From: Nostocales cyanobacterium HT-58-2
GTDB taxonomy: Bacteria; Cyanobacteriota; Cyanobacteriia; Cyanobacteriales; Nostocaceae
Assembly: GCA_002163975.1 (NCBI GenBank)
Contig: CP019636.1
Location: 4,653,501-4,717,500 of the forward strand
Reading direction: 5' to 3'
DNA: 64,000 bases
Shown here: positions 17,430 through 25,748 of the stretch, in pieces
Layout: each line of letters opens with the position of its first letter
How positions within the stretch are numbered: the first letter of the stretch is position 1
Position numbers and translations under genes: made by a program
The notes under the pieces: generated by a model
Told to the model about the DNA's origin: nothing
Databases searched by the model: none
What the model saw: only the letters and a program-made list of their open reading frames with translations

Positions 17430-18641
17430 GTGAAAGCAAGATATCAATTCCGTTTCTACCCGACCGACCAACAACAACAGAGCCTAGCTCAGTTGTTTGG
17501 GTGTGTGCGCGTAGTTTGGAATGATGCTTTGGCTATCTGTAAGCAGTCTGAAAAGCTTCCCAGTAACAACGACTTGCAAAAGTTGGTGATTACACAAGCT
17601 AAAAAGACTGATGAGCGTTCATGGTTGTCTGATGTTTCTAACATTCCATTGCAGCAATCTGTTGCTGATTTAGGAGTTGCTTACAAGAACTTTTTTGATT
17701 CACTCAAGGGTAAGCGAAAAGGTAAAAAAGTAGGTACACCCAAGTTTAAAAAGAAGATAGGAAGACAATCAGCGCGATTTAGGATCGGTGGATTTTCGCT
17801 CAAAGGTGATGAAGTGTACTTGGCTAAGATTGGTAATGTTAAGCCAATTTGGTCTAGAAGTTTACCTTCATCCCCAACGAGTGTAACAGTCATCAAAGAC
17901 TGCGCAAACCGCTATTTTCTAAGCTTTGTGGTAGAAGTTAATCCCGTTCAAGTTGATGCTAAAAACCAAAGCATTGGCATTGATTTAGGAATTAAGACCT
18001 TTGCGGTGATGAGCAATGGCGAAAAATCTGAAAGCCCAGATTATTCCAAACTAGATAGGAAAATCCGCAAACTTCAAAAAAAGTTAGCACGTCAACCCAA
18101 GGACTCGAAACGCAGAAACCTAACTCGAATTCAAATTGCAAAACTGCACAACACAATTGCGGACACCCGCAAGGATTTTTTGCACAAACTATCTACCAAG
18201 ATCGTTAGTGAAAACCAAACTATCGTCCTAGAAGATTTGAATGTCGTGGGGTTGGTCAAGAATCGTCGACTTGCAAGGTCAATTAGCTTGCAAGGATGGA
18301 GGGATTTTAGAACGTTGTGCCAAGCTAAATCAGAAAAACTTGGCAGGGATTTTCGCATCACTAGCAGATGGGAGCCGACAAGCCAAGTCTGTTCTGAGTG
18401 TGGCTACAAGTGGGGTAAGCTCGATTTAAAGGTTCGGTCGGTTAAATGCTTGAATTGCGGTGTTGAACACGACCGAGACGAGAACGCCGCCAAAAATATA
18501 AACAAAGTCGGGATAGGGCATTGCCACGACTCTAAATGGGCGCACAGACAGAATCAGACTACTTTGGTAGCATCAGTCAACGAAGCGTCAAGAATCACCG
18601 CTCCTAAAGGAGCGGTGAGTATGTCAATAGACGAGCAATAG
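17430..18641 (+). CDS. tnpB: RNA-guided endonuclease TnpB
   Basis: 403 aa from GTG 17430. It is a TnpB of the IS605/IS1341 group, a compact RuvC-type nuclease guided by an RNA made from the right end of its element. The three catalytic acids are present: D185 (IGIDLGIKTF), E268 (VLEDLNVVG) and D350 (DRDENAAKNI). The zinc finger Cys are 321, 324, 340 and 343. The frame runs through the right-end hairpin and stops (TAG 18639-18641) in the flanking permease DNA, so the last residues (SIDEQ or so) are supplied by the target. It appears intact. Confidence 0.93.
   Translation: MKARYQFRFYPTDQQQQSLAQLFGCVRVVWNDALAICKQSEKLPSNNDLQKLVITQAKKTDERSWLSDVSNIPLQQSVADLGVAYKNFFDSLKGKRKGKKVGTPKFKKKIGRQSARFRIGGFSLKGDEVYLAKIGNVKPIWSRSLPSSPTSVTVIKDCANRYFLSFVVEVNPVQVDAKNQSIGIDLGIKTFAVMSNGEKSESPDYSKLDRKIRKLQKKLARQPKDSKRRNLTRIQIAKLHNTIADTRKDFLHKLSTKIVSENQTIVLEDLNVVGLVKNRRLARSISLQGWRDFRTLCQAKSEKLGRDFRITSRWEPTSQVCSECGYKWGKLDLKVRSVKCLNCGVEHDRDENAAKNINKVGIGHCHDSKWAHRQNQTTLVASVNEASRITAPKGAVSMSIDEQ
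18595..18627 (+). ncRNA. Right-end hairpin, probable 3' part of the TnpB guide RNA
   Basis: A 10-bp stem with a TAAA loop overlapping the last codons of tnpB, then GTATGTCAA. In studied IS605 elements the guide (omega) RNA covers the 3' end of tnpB and the right end, and the adjoining host sequence is the guide, which here would begin near 18628 in the phosphate permease gene. The start of the RNA cannot be seen by eye. Confidence 0.5.
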
Positions 18642-19893
18642 AGAAGATGACAGCGCTAATGGCTGCACTCGCAGGAACTGTGATGAGCCATGCTGCAGCA
18701 ATTCCTTGGAGAGTTTTAAATTGAACTGACTTGATATCTTGCACCAGTCCAATGCCAACAACACCACCAACAAGAGCATGAGAGGTAGAAACCGGTAAAC
18801 CCAGTCGGGAGGCAAGTAGGATAGTCGTGGCAGTCGCCAACTCCGCGCAAAATCCACTACTGGGTTGCAGGGTAATAATGCTTTCACCAATGGTAGTAAT
18901 GACTTTTTTCCCCCAAATGGCTAAACCTGTGACAATTCCAGCACCACCAAGTATTAAAATCCATATGGGGATGGTGATGCCATTCATGGGTACTGTGCCA
19001 GTGCTATTGATGTATGCAATTGTCGCCAGAGGTGCGATCGCATTGCCTACATCGTTAGAGCCATGAGCAAAAGCAACAAAACAAGCACTCAGTAATTGAA
19101 ATCGAGCAAATATCCCTTCAACAGGATTGTGAAATTTAGATTTTGAATTCTGGATGGAAGTTTCTTCCCTTATCTGTTCATCTTTCAATTTTCCCCAACT
19201 GTAGAAAGTCAGCCCAACGGCTGCTACAGAGCCACTCACCAGTGAAATATCATAAGCGGGTATTTTTAAACCAACTTCCGAAATCAAAAAATCTGCTATC
19301 GGTTGAGTCAGTGATGGTAGCACGATCACACCAAAAACCCCCAGCAGAATCGCACTCAACCAAGGAATCCACTCGTTCAACTTTACCAGTGGATCTGGTT
19401 GCTCTAGAATCCAGCGCTTGATTTGACTATAAAAGAAAGCGGCAATAGCGCCACTTATGACAGGGGTGACAATCCAACCTAAAGTAATGCGCCCAATAGA
19501 TGACCAATCAATTGCATTCACGCCCAAAGCAACCCAGCTAAATCCGGCGATCGCACCCACAACCGCATGGGAAGAGGAAACAGGCAAACCTCGTGATGTG
19601 GCAATTTGCAACCACAGACCCCCAGCTAGAAGCACCGCCACCATTCCGGTAACTAATATTTGGGGCGCATCGACGAATAAAGCTGGATTGGCAATTTTCG
19701 TCGCTAGCGTTTCCGACACCTCATGTCCAAACAGGACTGCACCCGTAAACTCTAACACTCCAGCAATGATGAGTGCCTGTTTTAGGGTGACAGCCTTGGA
19801 ACCCACGGAAGTTCCCATTGAGTTAGCAACATCGTTTGCACCAAGATTGCAAGCAAGGTAGAAGGCGAGAAGCGCGACGAGGAGGACAAGCAT
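18604..19893 (-). CDS. pit: PiT-family inorganic phosphate permease
   Basis: About 429 aa from ATG 19893. The upstream in-frame codons are purine-rich repeat DNA, so the longer frame to 19980 is unlikely. It is a low-affinity phosphate:cation symporter of the inner membrane with ten or more hydrophobic segments. The two inverted PiT signatures are clear: GANDVANSMGT near residue 18 and GSNDVGNAIAP near residue 280. SRGLPVSSSHA and SRLGLPVSTSHA repeats are also present. The last six or seven codons (about TYSPLL and the TAG stop) are read from the right end of the tnpB element, so the original C-terminus has been replaced. The core is complete and probably works. Confidence 0.92.
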   Translation of the reverse strand: MLVLLVALLAFYLACNLGANDVANSMGTSVGSKAVTLKQALIIAGVLEFTGAVLFGHEVSETLATKIANPALFVDAPQILVTGMVAVLLAGGLWLQIATSRGLPVSSSHAVVGAIAGFSWVALGVNAIDWSSIGRITLGWIVTPVISGAIAAFFYSQIKRWILEQPDPLVKLNEWIPWLSAILLGVFGVIVLPSLTQPIADFLISEVGLKIPAYDISLVSGSVAAVGLTFYSWGKLKDEQIREETSIQNSKSKFHNPVEGIFARFQLLSACFVAFAHGSNDVGNAIAPLATIAYINSTGTVPMNGITIPIWILILGGAGIVTGLAIWGKKVITTIGESIITLQPSSGFCAELATATTILLASRLGLPVSTSHALVGGVVGIGLVQDIKSVQFKTLQGIAAAWLITVPASAAISAVIFSIARLLTYSPLL

Positions 19894-19986
19894 TGAGTTT
19901 ACCAATACCAATTGACACGTAGGAGGAGTAGGGGAAGAAATGATTTGCCCATCTTCCCCATCTTCCTCCACTTCTTCCACTCTTGT

Positions 19987-21033
19987 TTAGGGATAAATCA
20001 AAATTTTGTACGTCTCTGGAGTGGGGGCGATCGCGCGTTCCACTGCTGCTGACAAGTCTTGTAATGGATAGCGATCGCTAATCAACGCTTGGACATCAAT
20101 TCGTCGATTAAAGACAATATCAACCGCTAAACTTTGAAGGCGGTAGGATGAACTATAACTGCCCATCAAATCAATTTCCCGACGGTACAGGATATTTGGG
20201 TTTACTGGGATTTCCATTTCATCAGGAAACTCAGCAAAAAAGAGAATTTTGCCACCTTTGCGGGTACAGTCGAGGGCTTGAAAGAAAGCTTTCTCGCTGG
20301 GAACTGCTAAAAGAGCGACATCAACACCCATACCATTGGTCAACTCATGAATTTTTGCGGGTAAATTGGCATCACGGGCATCAAATGCTGCTTCTGCGCC
20401 TACATTCAAAGCTTTTTCAATACGGGATGGGAGTAAGTCGGTGGCGATCGCCTTTGCTCCGAAATACTTCACCAACATGATAAACATTAACCCAATTGGT
20501 CCGGCACCAGTAATCAAAACCGTTTGACCTGGGGCAATTCGGGCTTTTTTTACTGCCTTAAGGCAGCAGTTGGTTGGTTCTACAAAACTTGCTTCTTCAA
20601 AACTGATATTATCGGGGATGGGAATTAACCCACCATTGCGCACAATGTGACCAGGAACTTTGACATACTCAGCAAAACCGCCGCCGCTAGCATTAAACCC
20701 TGCTGTGGTGGATATGTTTTTGTAGACATCGCACATCGAGAAATTGTCATTTAGACAGTAGGCGCAACGCATACAAGGGATGTGGTGCATAACCGCCACT
20801 CGTTGTCCAACTTGCCAGCCTTTGACCTCAGAACCCACTGCTGATATGGTTCCAGCAGTTTCATGTCCAAAAATGCGTGGCGGTTCATACAGAGGATAAC
20901 GAATTTTTTTGATATCCGATTGACATAGCCCGACGACCTGTACTTGTACCAGCACTTCATCGGGTTCCAGTGTCGGTACGGGGATATTTTCGTAAGAAAG
21001 TTGATTAACGCCTCTAAATACCTGTGCTTTCAC
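19987..21033 (-). CDS. Zinc-dependent alcohol/sorbitol dehydrogenase family protein
   Basis: A 348-aa medium-chain dehydrogenase. Catalytic zinc ligands C37 (GLCQSD) and H57-E58 (GHE). Structural zinc lobe C87, C90, C93, C101. Rossmann NAD(P) site GAGPIGLM near residue 175. The family oxidises polyols, threonine or other secondary alcohols, and the substrate cannot be read from sequence. It ends 94 nt before the start region of the phosphate permease on the same strand. Confidence 0.9.
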   Translation of the reverse strand: MKAQVFRGVNQLSYENIPVPTLEPDEVLVQVQVVGLCQSDIKKIRYPLYEPPRIFGHETAGTISAVGSEVKGWQVGQRVAVMHHIPCMRCAYCLNDNFSMCDVYKNISTTAGFNASGGGFAEYVKVPGHIVRNGGLIPIPDNISFEEASFVEPTNCCLKAVKKARIAPGQTVLITGAGPIGLMFIMLVKYFGAKAIATDLLPSRIEKALNVGAEAAFDARDANLPAKIHELTNGMGVDVALLAVPSEKAFFQALDCTRKGGKILFFAEFPDEMEIPVNPNILYRREIDLMGSYSSSYRLQSLAVDIVFNRRIDVQALISDRYPLQDLSAAVERAIAPTPETYKILIYP

Positions 21034-21088
21034 GTTGAATTTTCACCGCTCAACGATAATAGATTTAACACTTAGAGCGTTCTTTATG

Positions 21089-21418
21089 TTAATGACTTTT
21101 AAATTTATATGCCCTTTTAGCAACTATGGCAGCCGCAACAACATGATGATCGCCTGAATCGTTTGTCATCCCTGCAACTAGCTGCGATGGTACGTCCACC
21201 ATTGCTTCAGGAAAGTGTGTCTTGAGCATTTGCTGAAAGCGTGTTGCCTTCGCCTCTGTCATCCTTCCCTTTTTCACTAAGTTACGCGTAGCACCGTTCA
21301 AAATTTCTTGTGAAAAATGAACTTCATAAAGTTCTGCTTCCGCAGTACGCAGAAGAGTATCGCACAGAGGCATGGGGAAGAGAACGCAGGAGTCCAAAAC
21401 AACACAGAGAGAAGCCAT
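21089..21418 (-). CDS. PIN-domain toxin, apparently truncated
   Basis: 109 aa. The N-terminal PIN motif (VVLDSCVLFP, first acidic residue D9) and the conserved DHHVVAAAIVAK stretch are present. The frame then ends AYKFKSH, where PIN proteins of this type normally continue with a strand and an NLKDF-like motif. A one-base shift at the AAAAGGG run would give HINLKVIN, which resembles that motif, so a frameshift is likely. It starts 1 nt after the stop of the HTH partner, the usual coupling of a toxin-antitoxin pair. The toxin is probably weakened or inactive. Confidence 0.7.
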   Translation of the reverse strand: MASLCVVLDSCVLFPMPLCDTLLRTAEAELYEVHFSQEILNGATRNLVKKGRMTEAKATRFQQMLKTHFPEAMVDVPSQLVAGMTNDSGDHHVVAAAIVAKRAYKFKSH

Positions 21419-21419
21419 C

Positions 21420-21893
21420 TTACTGATCTAATTCACTACTCCCCTTATCGTAGAACCCCTCATCTTGTAGAAACTGAGTGAGTTCTTTTAGTCCTTTCCG
21501 ACGCTTAGTGTTTCGCTGTTGTTTATATTCCATCAAGTCGTTGAAACGAACACGTCGATGTGAACCCACCTTTACATAAGGAATTTCTCCCTGCTCTAAT
21601 AATTTGACCAGATAGGGGCGTGAAACATTGAGAAAGTCTGCTGCTTGTTGTGTCGTCATTTCGTGGTTTTGAGGAACTATAGATATAGCCTGACCCAATC
21701 CCATTGCATGAACTACATCACGCAGTACCTGATAAACAGAGTCAGGAATGTCAATTTGCTCTCCGTTTGCTCCAACTAGTTTTGCTTGTGAACCTCCTTC
21801 GCTTTTGAGAACGCGTTCCAGTTGTTTGATAGACTGGACTTCTTGTTGAGCTATCACAGGCTCTGTAGGCGTGTTATACCTCAAGATGGTCAT
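21420..21893 (-). CDS. Excisionase-type HTH antitoxin
   Basis: 157 aa from ATG 21893. The C-terminal half carries a MerR/excisionase-like helix-turn-helix (MTTQQAADFLNVSRPYLVKLLEQGEIPYVKVGSHRR split at residues about 80-115), which binds DNA. The N-terminal half has a region found in antitoxins of PIN partners (QAKLVGANGEQIDIPDSVYQ). TAA of this gene and ATG of the PIN gene are separated by a single G. It probably neutralises the toxin and represses the operon. Confidence 0.8.
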   Translation of the reverse strand: MTILRYNTPTEPVIAQQEVQSIKQLERVLKSEGGSQAKLVGANGEQIDIPDSVYQVLRDVVHAMGLGQAISIVPQNHEMTTQQAADFLNVSRPYLVKLLEQGEIPYVKVGSHRRVRFNDLMEYKQQRNTKRRKGLKELTQFLQDEGFYDKGSSELDQ

Positions 21894-22048
21894 TTCAAAT
21901 ACCCCAAATGTTTGTCTCAATTTGTCTCAATCTCTCAATCAAATCATACATATTACACAAACGAAATATCCGAAATATTTAAATAAATTATCTTGTCTTA
22001 TGCCAAACCATCTGGGCAGAATATATCGAAAATCCAGAGGGGTGAGGA

Positions 22049-23839
22049 ATGATGGCTCAAACATACACAGCAGATGTCTTAGTTGTCGGAGGTGGAACTG
22101 GGGGAACAGCTGCAGCTATCCAAGCGGCGCGACGGGGGGCAAGAACGATTCTTGTCAGTGAATTTCCTTGGTTGGGGGGAATGCTGACTTCAGCCGGGGT
22201 CTCTGCGCCAGATGGCAATGAACTAGAAGCTTTCCAAACGGGGCTGTGGGGTGCATTTGTGCGGGAATTGCAGCATCAACAGCCAGGAGGATTAGATAAT
22301 AGTTGGGTAAGCTTTTTTAGCTACGATCCGCGTGTTGGGGCAAAGATTTTTGCAGATTGGGTGCAAGAATTGCCCAATTTGCTTTGGATTCAGGGACAAG
22401 TGCCGTTAGAAGTTTTCCAGGAAGGGAATTGCGTCTATGGTGTCCGGTTTGCAGATTTGACTGTTAAAGCCAAGATAACTCTCGATGCGACAGAATTAGG
22501 AGATCTATTAGCTTTAGCTGATATCCCCCATCGTTGGGGCTGGGAATTGCATTCTGAGTGGAGGGAACTAAGCGCCCCAGCAGATTTTAATTCTCTCACA
22601 CAAAGATATCCAGTGCAAGCACCCACTTGGGTGGTGGTTATGCAAGACTTTGGTGAGGCTATCGCTCCAGAAATCCCAAGCGCACCTAACGACAGCCCAT
22701 CACAGTTACAGTTTGCTGGCGCTTGGGATGACTATGGTGCAGAGAAATTTTTGAATTACGGTCGCTTGCCAGGAGGTTTGTTCATGATGAACTGGCCCAT
22801 TCATGGCAATGACTACGGCAAAGGATTAGGGCGATTGATAGAAACAGAAGAATCACGACGCGAGTTTTTGCAAGAATGCCTTTGGCACAGCCAAAATTTT
22901 GCCCGTTTTATCCAAAACCAACTTGGTCGTCGCTACGGTTTAGCACACGACATCTTCCCCACCTCACCTCAGTCCATTGGCGGAGGCGCTTTCGCTCTTC
23001 ATCCCTATTACCGAGAAAGCCGTCGCCTTGTGGGAGTCACCACTGTCAGGGAACAGGATATTCTGCCAATGACTGGAGGTATGGTTGCATCTTTGAATGA
23101 AGATGCAATCGCTATTGGCAACTATCCCAACGACCACCATTATCCGGGCGTCGAGTTCCAAGTGCAACCCAAATCTATGCTTTGGGGAGGACGGAGGACG
23201 GGAACTCCTTTCACAATTCCATACGGTTGTTTAATTCCTTTGGTAACAGATGGTTTACTAGTGTGCGAGAAGAATATTTCTGTCTCTCATATTGCTAATG
23301 GAGCCACGAGATTGCAGCCTGTTGTTATGGGTATTGGTCAAGCTGCAGGAATGGCTGCTGCAATATGTGTTGAGTTGAATTTAAGCCCTCGAAATTTGCT
23401 TGTCAGAATTCTGCAAGAAGCTTTATTGCAAGACAAATATGCGCCTGCAGCAATCATTCCATTATTGAATTTGCCACCAAACCATCCTGATTGGTTGCGC
23501 TGGCAAATGTATTACTTATATAACCCAAAAAATTATCCAGTTAGTGGCAATTGTCCTTTTTCATCGCCTCGTCAATATTATTACCTTGACAGCGATGACG
23601 TGATTTTACAGAACACTTACTGTTTCCAGGGCATCTTTCACCGTATAGCTCAGCAAGATTACAAATTCACGATCACAACGCCAGGTATACATAGGGGGCA
23701 TACTTTGCAGATTGTGACTTTGCGATCGCACATAGACGAACAGTTGCAAACTCTTTGTGATCAGCAACTGCTCACAATTTCGTGTCGAATCAATCACGCT
23801 CTTAATTGGTTAATAGTTGAAAGTATTTGCACAGCATAA
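22049..23839 (+). CDS. FAD-dependent oxidoreductase
   Basis: 596 aa. The N-terminal dinucleotide-binding motif VVGGGTGGTAAA (residues 12-23) and the following beta-strand with RRGARTILVSE mark an FAD_oxidored-type flavoprotein (PF12831-like). WLGGMLTSAGVS is also typical of that family. GGTGAGGA precedes the tandem ATG. The C-terminal 100 residues have no recognised motif. Substrate unknown. It ends 40 nt before the patX promoter. Confidence 0.88.
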   Translation: MMAQTYTADVLVVGGGTGGTAAAIQAARRGARTILVSEFPWLGGMLTSAGVSAPDGNELEAFQTGLWGAFVRELQHQQPGGLDNSWVSFFSYDPRVGAKIFADWVQELPNLLWIQGQVPLEVFQEGNCVYGVRFADLTVKAKITLDATELGDLLALADIPHRWGWELHSEWRELSAPADFNSLTQRYPVQAPTWVVVMQDFGEAIAPEIPSAPNDSPSQLQFAGAWDDYGAEKFLNYGRLPGGLFMMNWPIHGNDYGKGLGRLIETEESRREFLQECLWHSQNFARFIQNQLGRRYGLAHDIFPTSPQSIGGGAFALHPYYRESRRLVGVTTVREQDILPMTGGMVASLNEDAIAIGNYPNDHHYPGVEFQVQPKSMLWGGRRTGTPFTIPYGCLIPLVTDGLLVCEKNISVSHIANGATRLQPVVMGIGQAAGMAAAICVELNLSPRNLLVRILQEALLQDKYAPAAIIPLLNLPPNHPDWLRWQMYYLYNPKNYPVSGNCPFSSPRQYYYLDSDDVILQNTYCFQGIFHRIAQQDYKFTITTPGIHRGHTLQIVTLRSHIDEQLQTLCDQQLLTISCRINHALNWLIVESICTA

Positions 23840-23878
23840 TAATTTTTGCAGTAAAAAAAAATACTATTTAATAAATTG

Positions 23879-23909
23879 TCCGGATGCACAAAAGAAAACT
23901 CAGTATCAG
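23879..23909 (+). promoter_or_regulatory. DIF-class (TCCGGA) promoter of patX
   Basis: TCCGGA at 23879-23884 and TATCAG at 23904-23909, 19 nt apart. The TCCGGA element at the -35 position marks a class of promoters in Anabaena induced during heterocyst differentiation in a HetR-dependent way. Its place 57 nt before a small RGSGR gene fits that class. Confidence 0.7.
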
Positions 23910-23941
23910 TGAAATGGAGAGTTCCAAAATAGACATTTACT

Positions 23942-24154
23942 ATGCGTGCTGTCGTGTCACTTTTAATTACAGGATTGTTCCTTAGCTCCTTAACTGTTAA
24001 CAGCCAGGCACCCGATACACAAGTATCAAACTCTGGCTCTCGACAATTAATGTTGGCAAAAGATAATACCAATAAACCTACACGTAGACCATGGAGGGGT
24101 AGTGGTCGCAAAGAATTGGTCCAATACATTCAAATCTCACATCCTGTTGTCTAA
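23942..24154 (+). CDS. patX: PatX-like RGSGR peptide precursor (heterocyst pattern inhibitor)
   Basis: A 70-aa protein with an N-terminal hydrophobic signal-like segment (MRAVVSLLITGLFLSSLTVN) and the pentapeptide RGSGR at residues 52-56 in the context RRPWRGSGRKELVQ. RGSGR is the peptide shared by PatS, HetN and PatX that binds the HetR hood and blocks DNA binding. PatX proteins have a signal-like N-terminus and are found in nearly all filamentous cyanobacteria with hetR. The TCCGGA promoter upstream supports the call. Here 14 residues follow the pentapeptide. Whether it is exported or processed is inference. Confidence 0.88.
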   Translation: MRAVVSLLITGLFLSSLTVNSQAPDTQVSNSGSRQLMLAKDNTNKPTRRPWRGSGRKELVQYIQISHPVV

Positions 24155-24665
24155 CCATTTAGAAGTTGATGCTATTCGTTGGGATGACAATCATCTTTCA
24201 TCTTGTAGCAAGAGAATTCAATTACAGTAAGCCAGGGTGTTAGGCATAAAAATGGTTACACACCCCTCTTAGTAGAGATGTGACATTAAAAATACAACAC
24301 AGTTAAGTAATAGCTCGCATCATAATTCGTGAGCTTTTGTATACAAAGTCAGTTGTCAATCCTTGCATCAGAACGTAAAGCAAGATAAAAGCCTGTGTTG
24401 CAAGCATTAAGAACTACCTAAAATAAGCCGGAAACTGATCGCAACCTTCAACTTATCTTGCGAAAGGGTGTGACTTGGGCTATCAGTTCAGCTAAAGCCC
24501 ATCTGTTTGAGATATTGTGACTATTGAGAATCTGTGAACACACTGCAAGTTTGTCTAAGGGCAGGTTGTAGGACGATCACGGGGTAATATGAGGAAAATT
24601 CACTTAGGTTTTGGACAGCTGTTAGCTAACGCATACAACAGCTACCTAAATTCATTTTCGTAAAA
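24155..24665. other. Intergenic region with several hairpins after patX
   Basis: No gene seen. An inverted repeat GGGTGT/ACACCC (24235-24265) may end the patX transcript. TGGGCT/AGCCCA occurs at about 24476-24502. A two-part stem is formed by TTAGGT + AGCTGTT (24604-24623) and AACAGCT + ACCTAA (24637-24649). The last stands next to the terminator at 24666 and could be part of a small RNA. Confidence 0.45.
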
Positions 24666-24694
24666 AAACAGGGTGAACATTGCTCACCCTGTTT
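24666..24694 (-). terminator. Rho-independent terminator of the ferritin-like gene
   Basis: AAACAGGGTGA and TCACCCTGTTT, 11-bp perfect arms with a 7-nt loop, followed on the minus strand by a T-run. It lies 24 nt after the stop of the ferritin-like gene. Confidence 0.9.
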
Positions 24695-24717
24695 AGACAA
24701 CAGACTGATTATCTGTT

Positions 24718-25617
24718 CTACATTGTCGTTTTCTGACGGTTATTTTGCATACCTTTTATGCCATTGAGAAACATCGGCACAAACCTTTCCATCAAAGCCT
24801 GTGGATCTCGCTTCCAAACTCGCTGAACGGCATCAATGCGAGTCATTTGCAAATCTGGTGCAAGCAGAGTTTGTGGTAAGCGTTCCATCAGGTACTGAGG
24901 ACGTTGCCACATTGGCATTGTGTTTGCCACTTCTAGTAAGTTGGCAACTCTACGTAGTTCTGCTCCTAAAGTGATATCCATGCCGGCTTCAAAGGCTGCT
25001 TGTTCAATAGCAGCATACTTCAGCTTTGCTTGCTCAACCTTTTGGCGGTATTCCGGACTTTTTTGTGCTAACTGCGCCAACCAACGGTTACCCCAGCGAA
25101 CGTGTCCTGCTTCTTCCGGCAGGATTTTTTCAATTGTTTCGCGGATTTTGATGTTTTCTTCAGTTTGTGGCGCTTGCTTGAGGGCGTAAATGTGAGCAGA
25201 AAAATACTCACAACCACGTTTTTCGGTAACGTTAATTGCAGCTAGGGTAGAAATTAAAAAATCGTCCAGGTCGTTGCTGGGGTCTTTTTGTTCGCGGTCT
25301 AGTAGCCTTTCAAACTCATCAATGTACGAAGAGCCTGGAGGTGTTCCTACATCGGCTCCCAGTTCTACTAACAAATCAGTCAGCCACATGGCGTGACGGG
25401 CTTCATCGGAGATATGGTGAGACAAATCCCGTACCAATTCAGGTGGCTGTCCATTGAGTTGTTCAATGATTTCAGTGAGGTCTTTGCAACTACGTTGCTC
25501 GCTATAGCGGTAACGATTGAGGGTGATAAGATGAATTTCGCGATCGCGGACAACTTGTGTCAGGATGTCCCTTGCACCTATAGCGTTTTGAAATTTACGT
25601 GGGTAAGCAACAACCAT
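24718..25617 (-). CDS. Ferritin-like diiron-type protein
   Basis: A 299-aa, largely helical protein. ISDEARHAMW (near residue 70) and LPEEAGHVRWGNRWL (near residue 165) provide two ExxH motifs, the iron ligands of the ferritin-like four-helix bundle. Acidic residues in the intervening helices (EKRGCEYF) would complete the site. The C-terminal 100 residues form an extra helical domain. The family is common in cyanobacteria. Its reaction is not known to me. Followed by a clear terminator. Confidence 0.75.
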   Translation of the reverse strand: MVVAYPRKFQNAIGARDILTQVVRDREIHLITLNRYRYSEQRSCKDLTEIIEQLNGQPPELVRDLSHHISDEARHAMWLTDLLVELGADVGTPPGSSYIDEFERLLDREQKDPSNDLDDFLISTLAAINVTEKRGCEYFSAHIYALKQAPQTEENIKIRETIEKILPEEAGHVRWGNRWLAQLAQKSPEYRQKVEQAKLKYAAIEQAAFEAGMDITLGAELRRVANLLEVANTMPMWQRPQYLMERLPQTLLAPDLQMTRIDAVQRVWKRDPQALMERFVPMFLNGIKGMQNNRQKTTM

Positions 25618-25748
25618 AACTTTTTATAGAGTTATGTAAACTACTTTTAATATTACATAAGTTTTTTTACATGAACCACAGCTTTTCTTTACATTAAGCA
25701 GGCTTGCAAGCAATAAGATACTTGGTCATAAAGTGAAATTGCATATTA

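Larger units (their letters stand above)
17200..18627 (+). mobile_element. IS200/IS605-group (IS1341-type) element
   Basis: Carries tnpB but no tnpA. The left end has a hairpin CCGTCC-TTCTA-GGACGG (about 17219-17234), followed by a small divergent gene and then tnpB. The right end has a 10-bp hairpin TCACCGCTCC-TAAA-GGAGCGGTGA (18595-18618) followed by GTATGTCAA, like other right ends of this group. Such elements lack terminal inverted repeats and target duplications, so boundaries are approximate. Lacking TnpA, it could only move if helped in trans. The element abuts the phosphate permease gene. Confidence 0.8.

Noticed and set aside
19894..19980. N-terminal extension of the phosphate permease
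   Set aside because: It is purine-rich repeat DNA encoding Glu/Gly/Asp residues with no similarity to the family.
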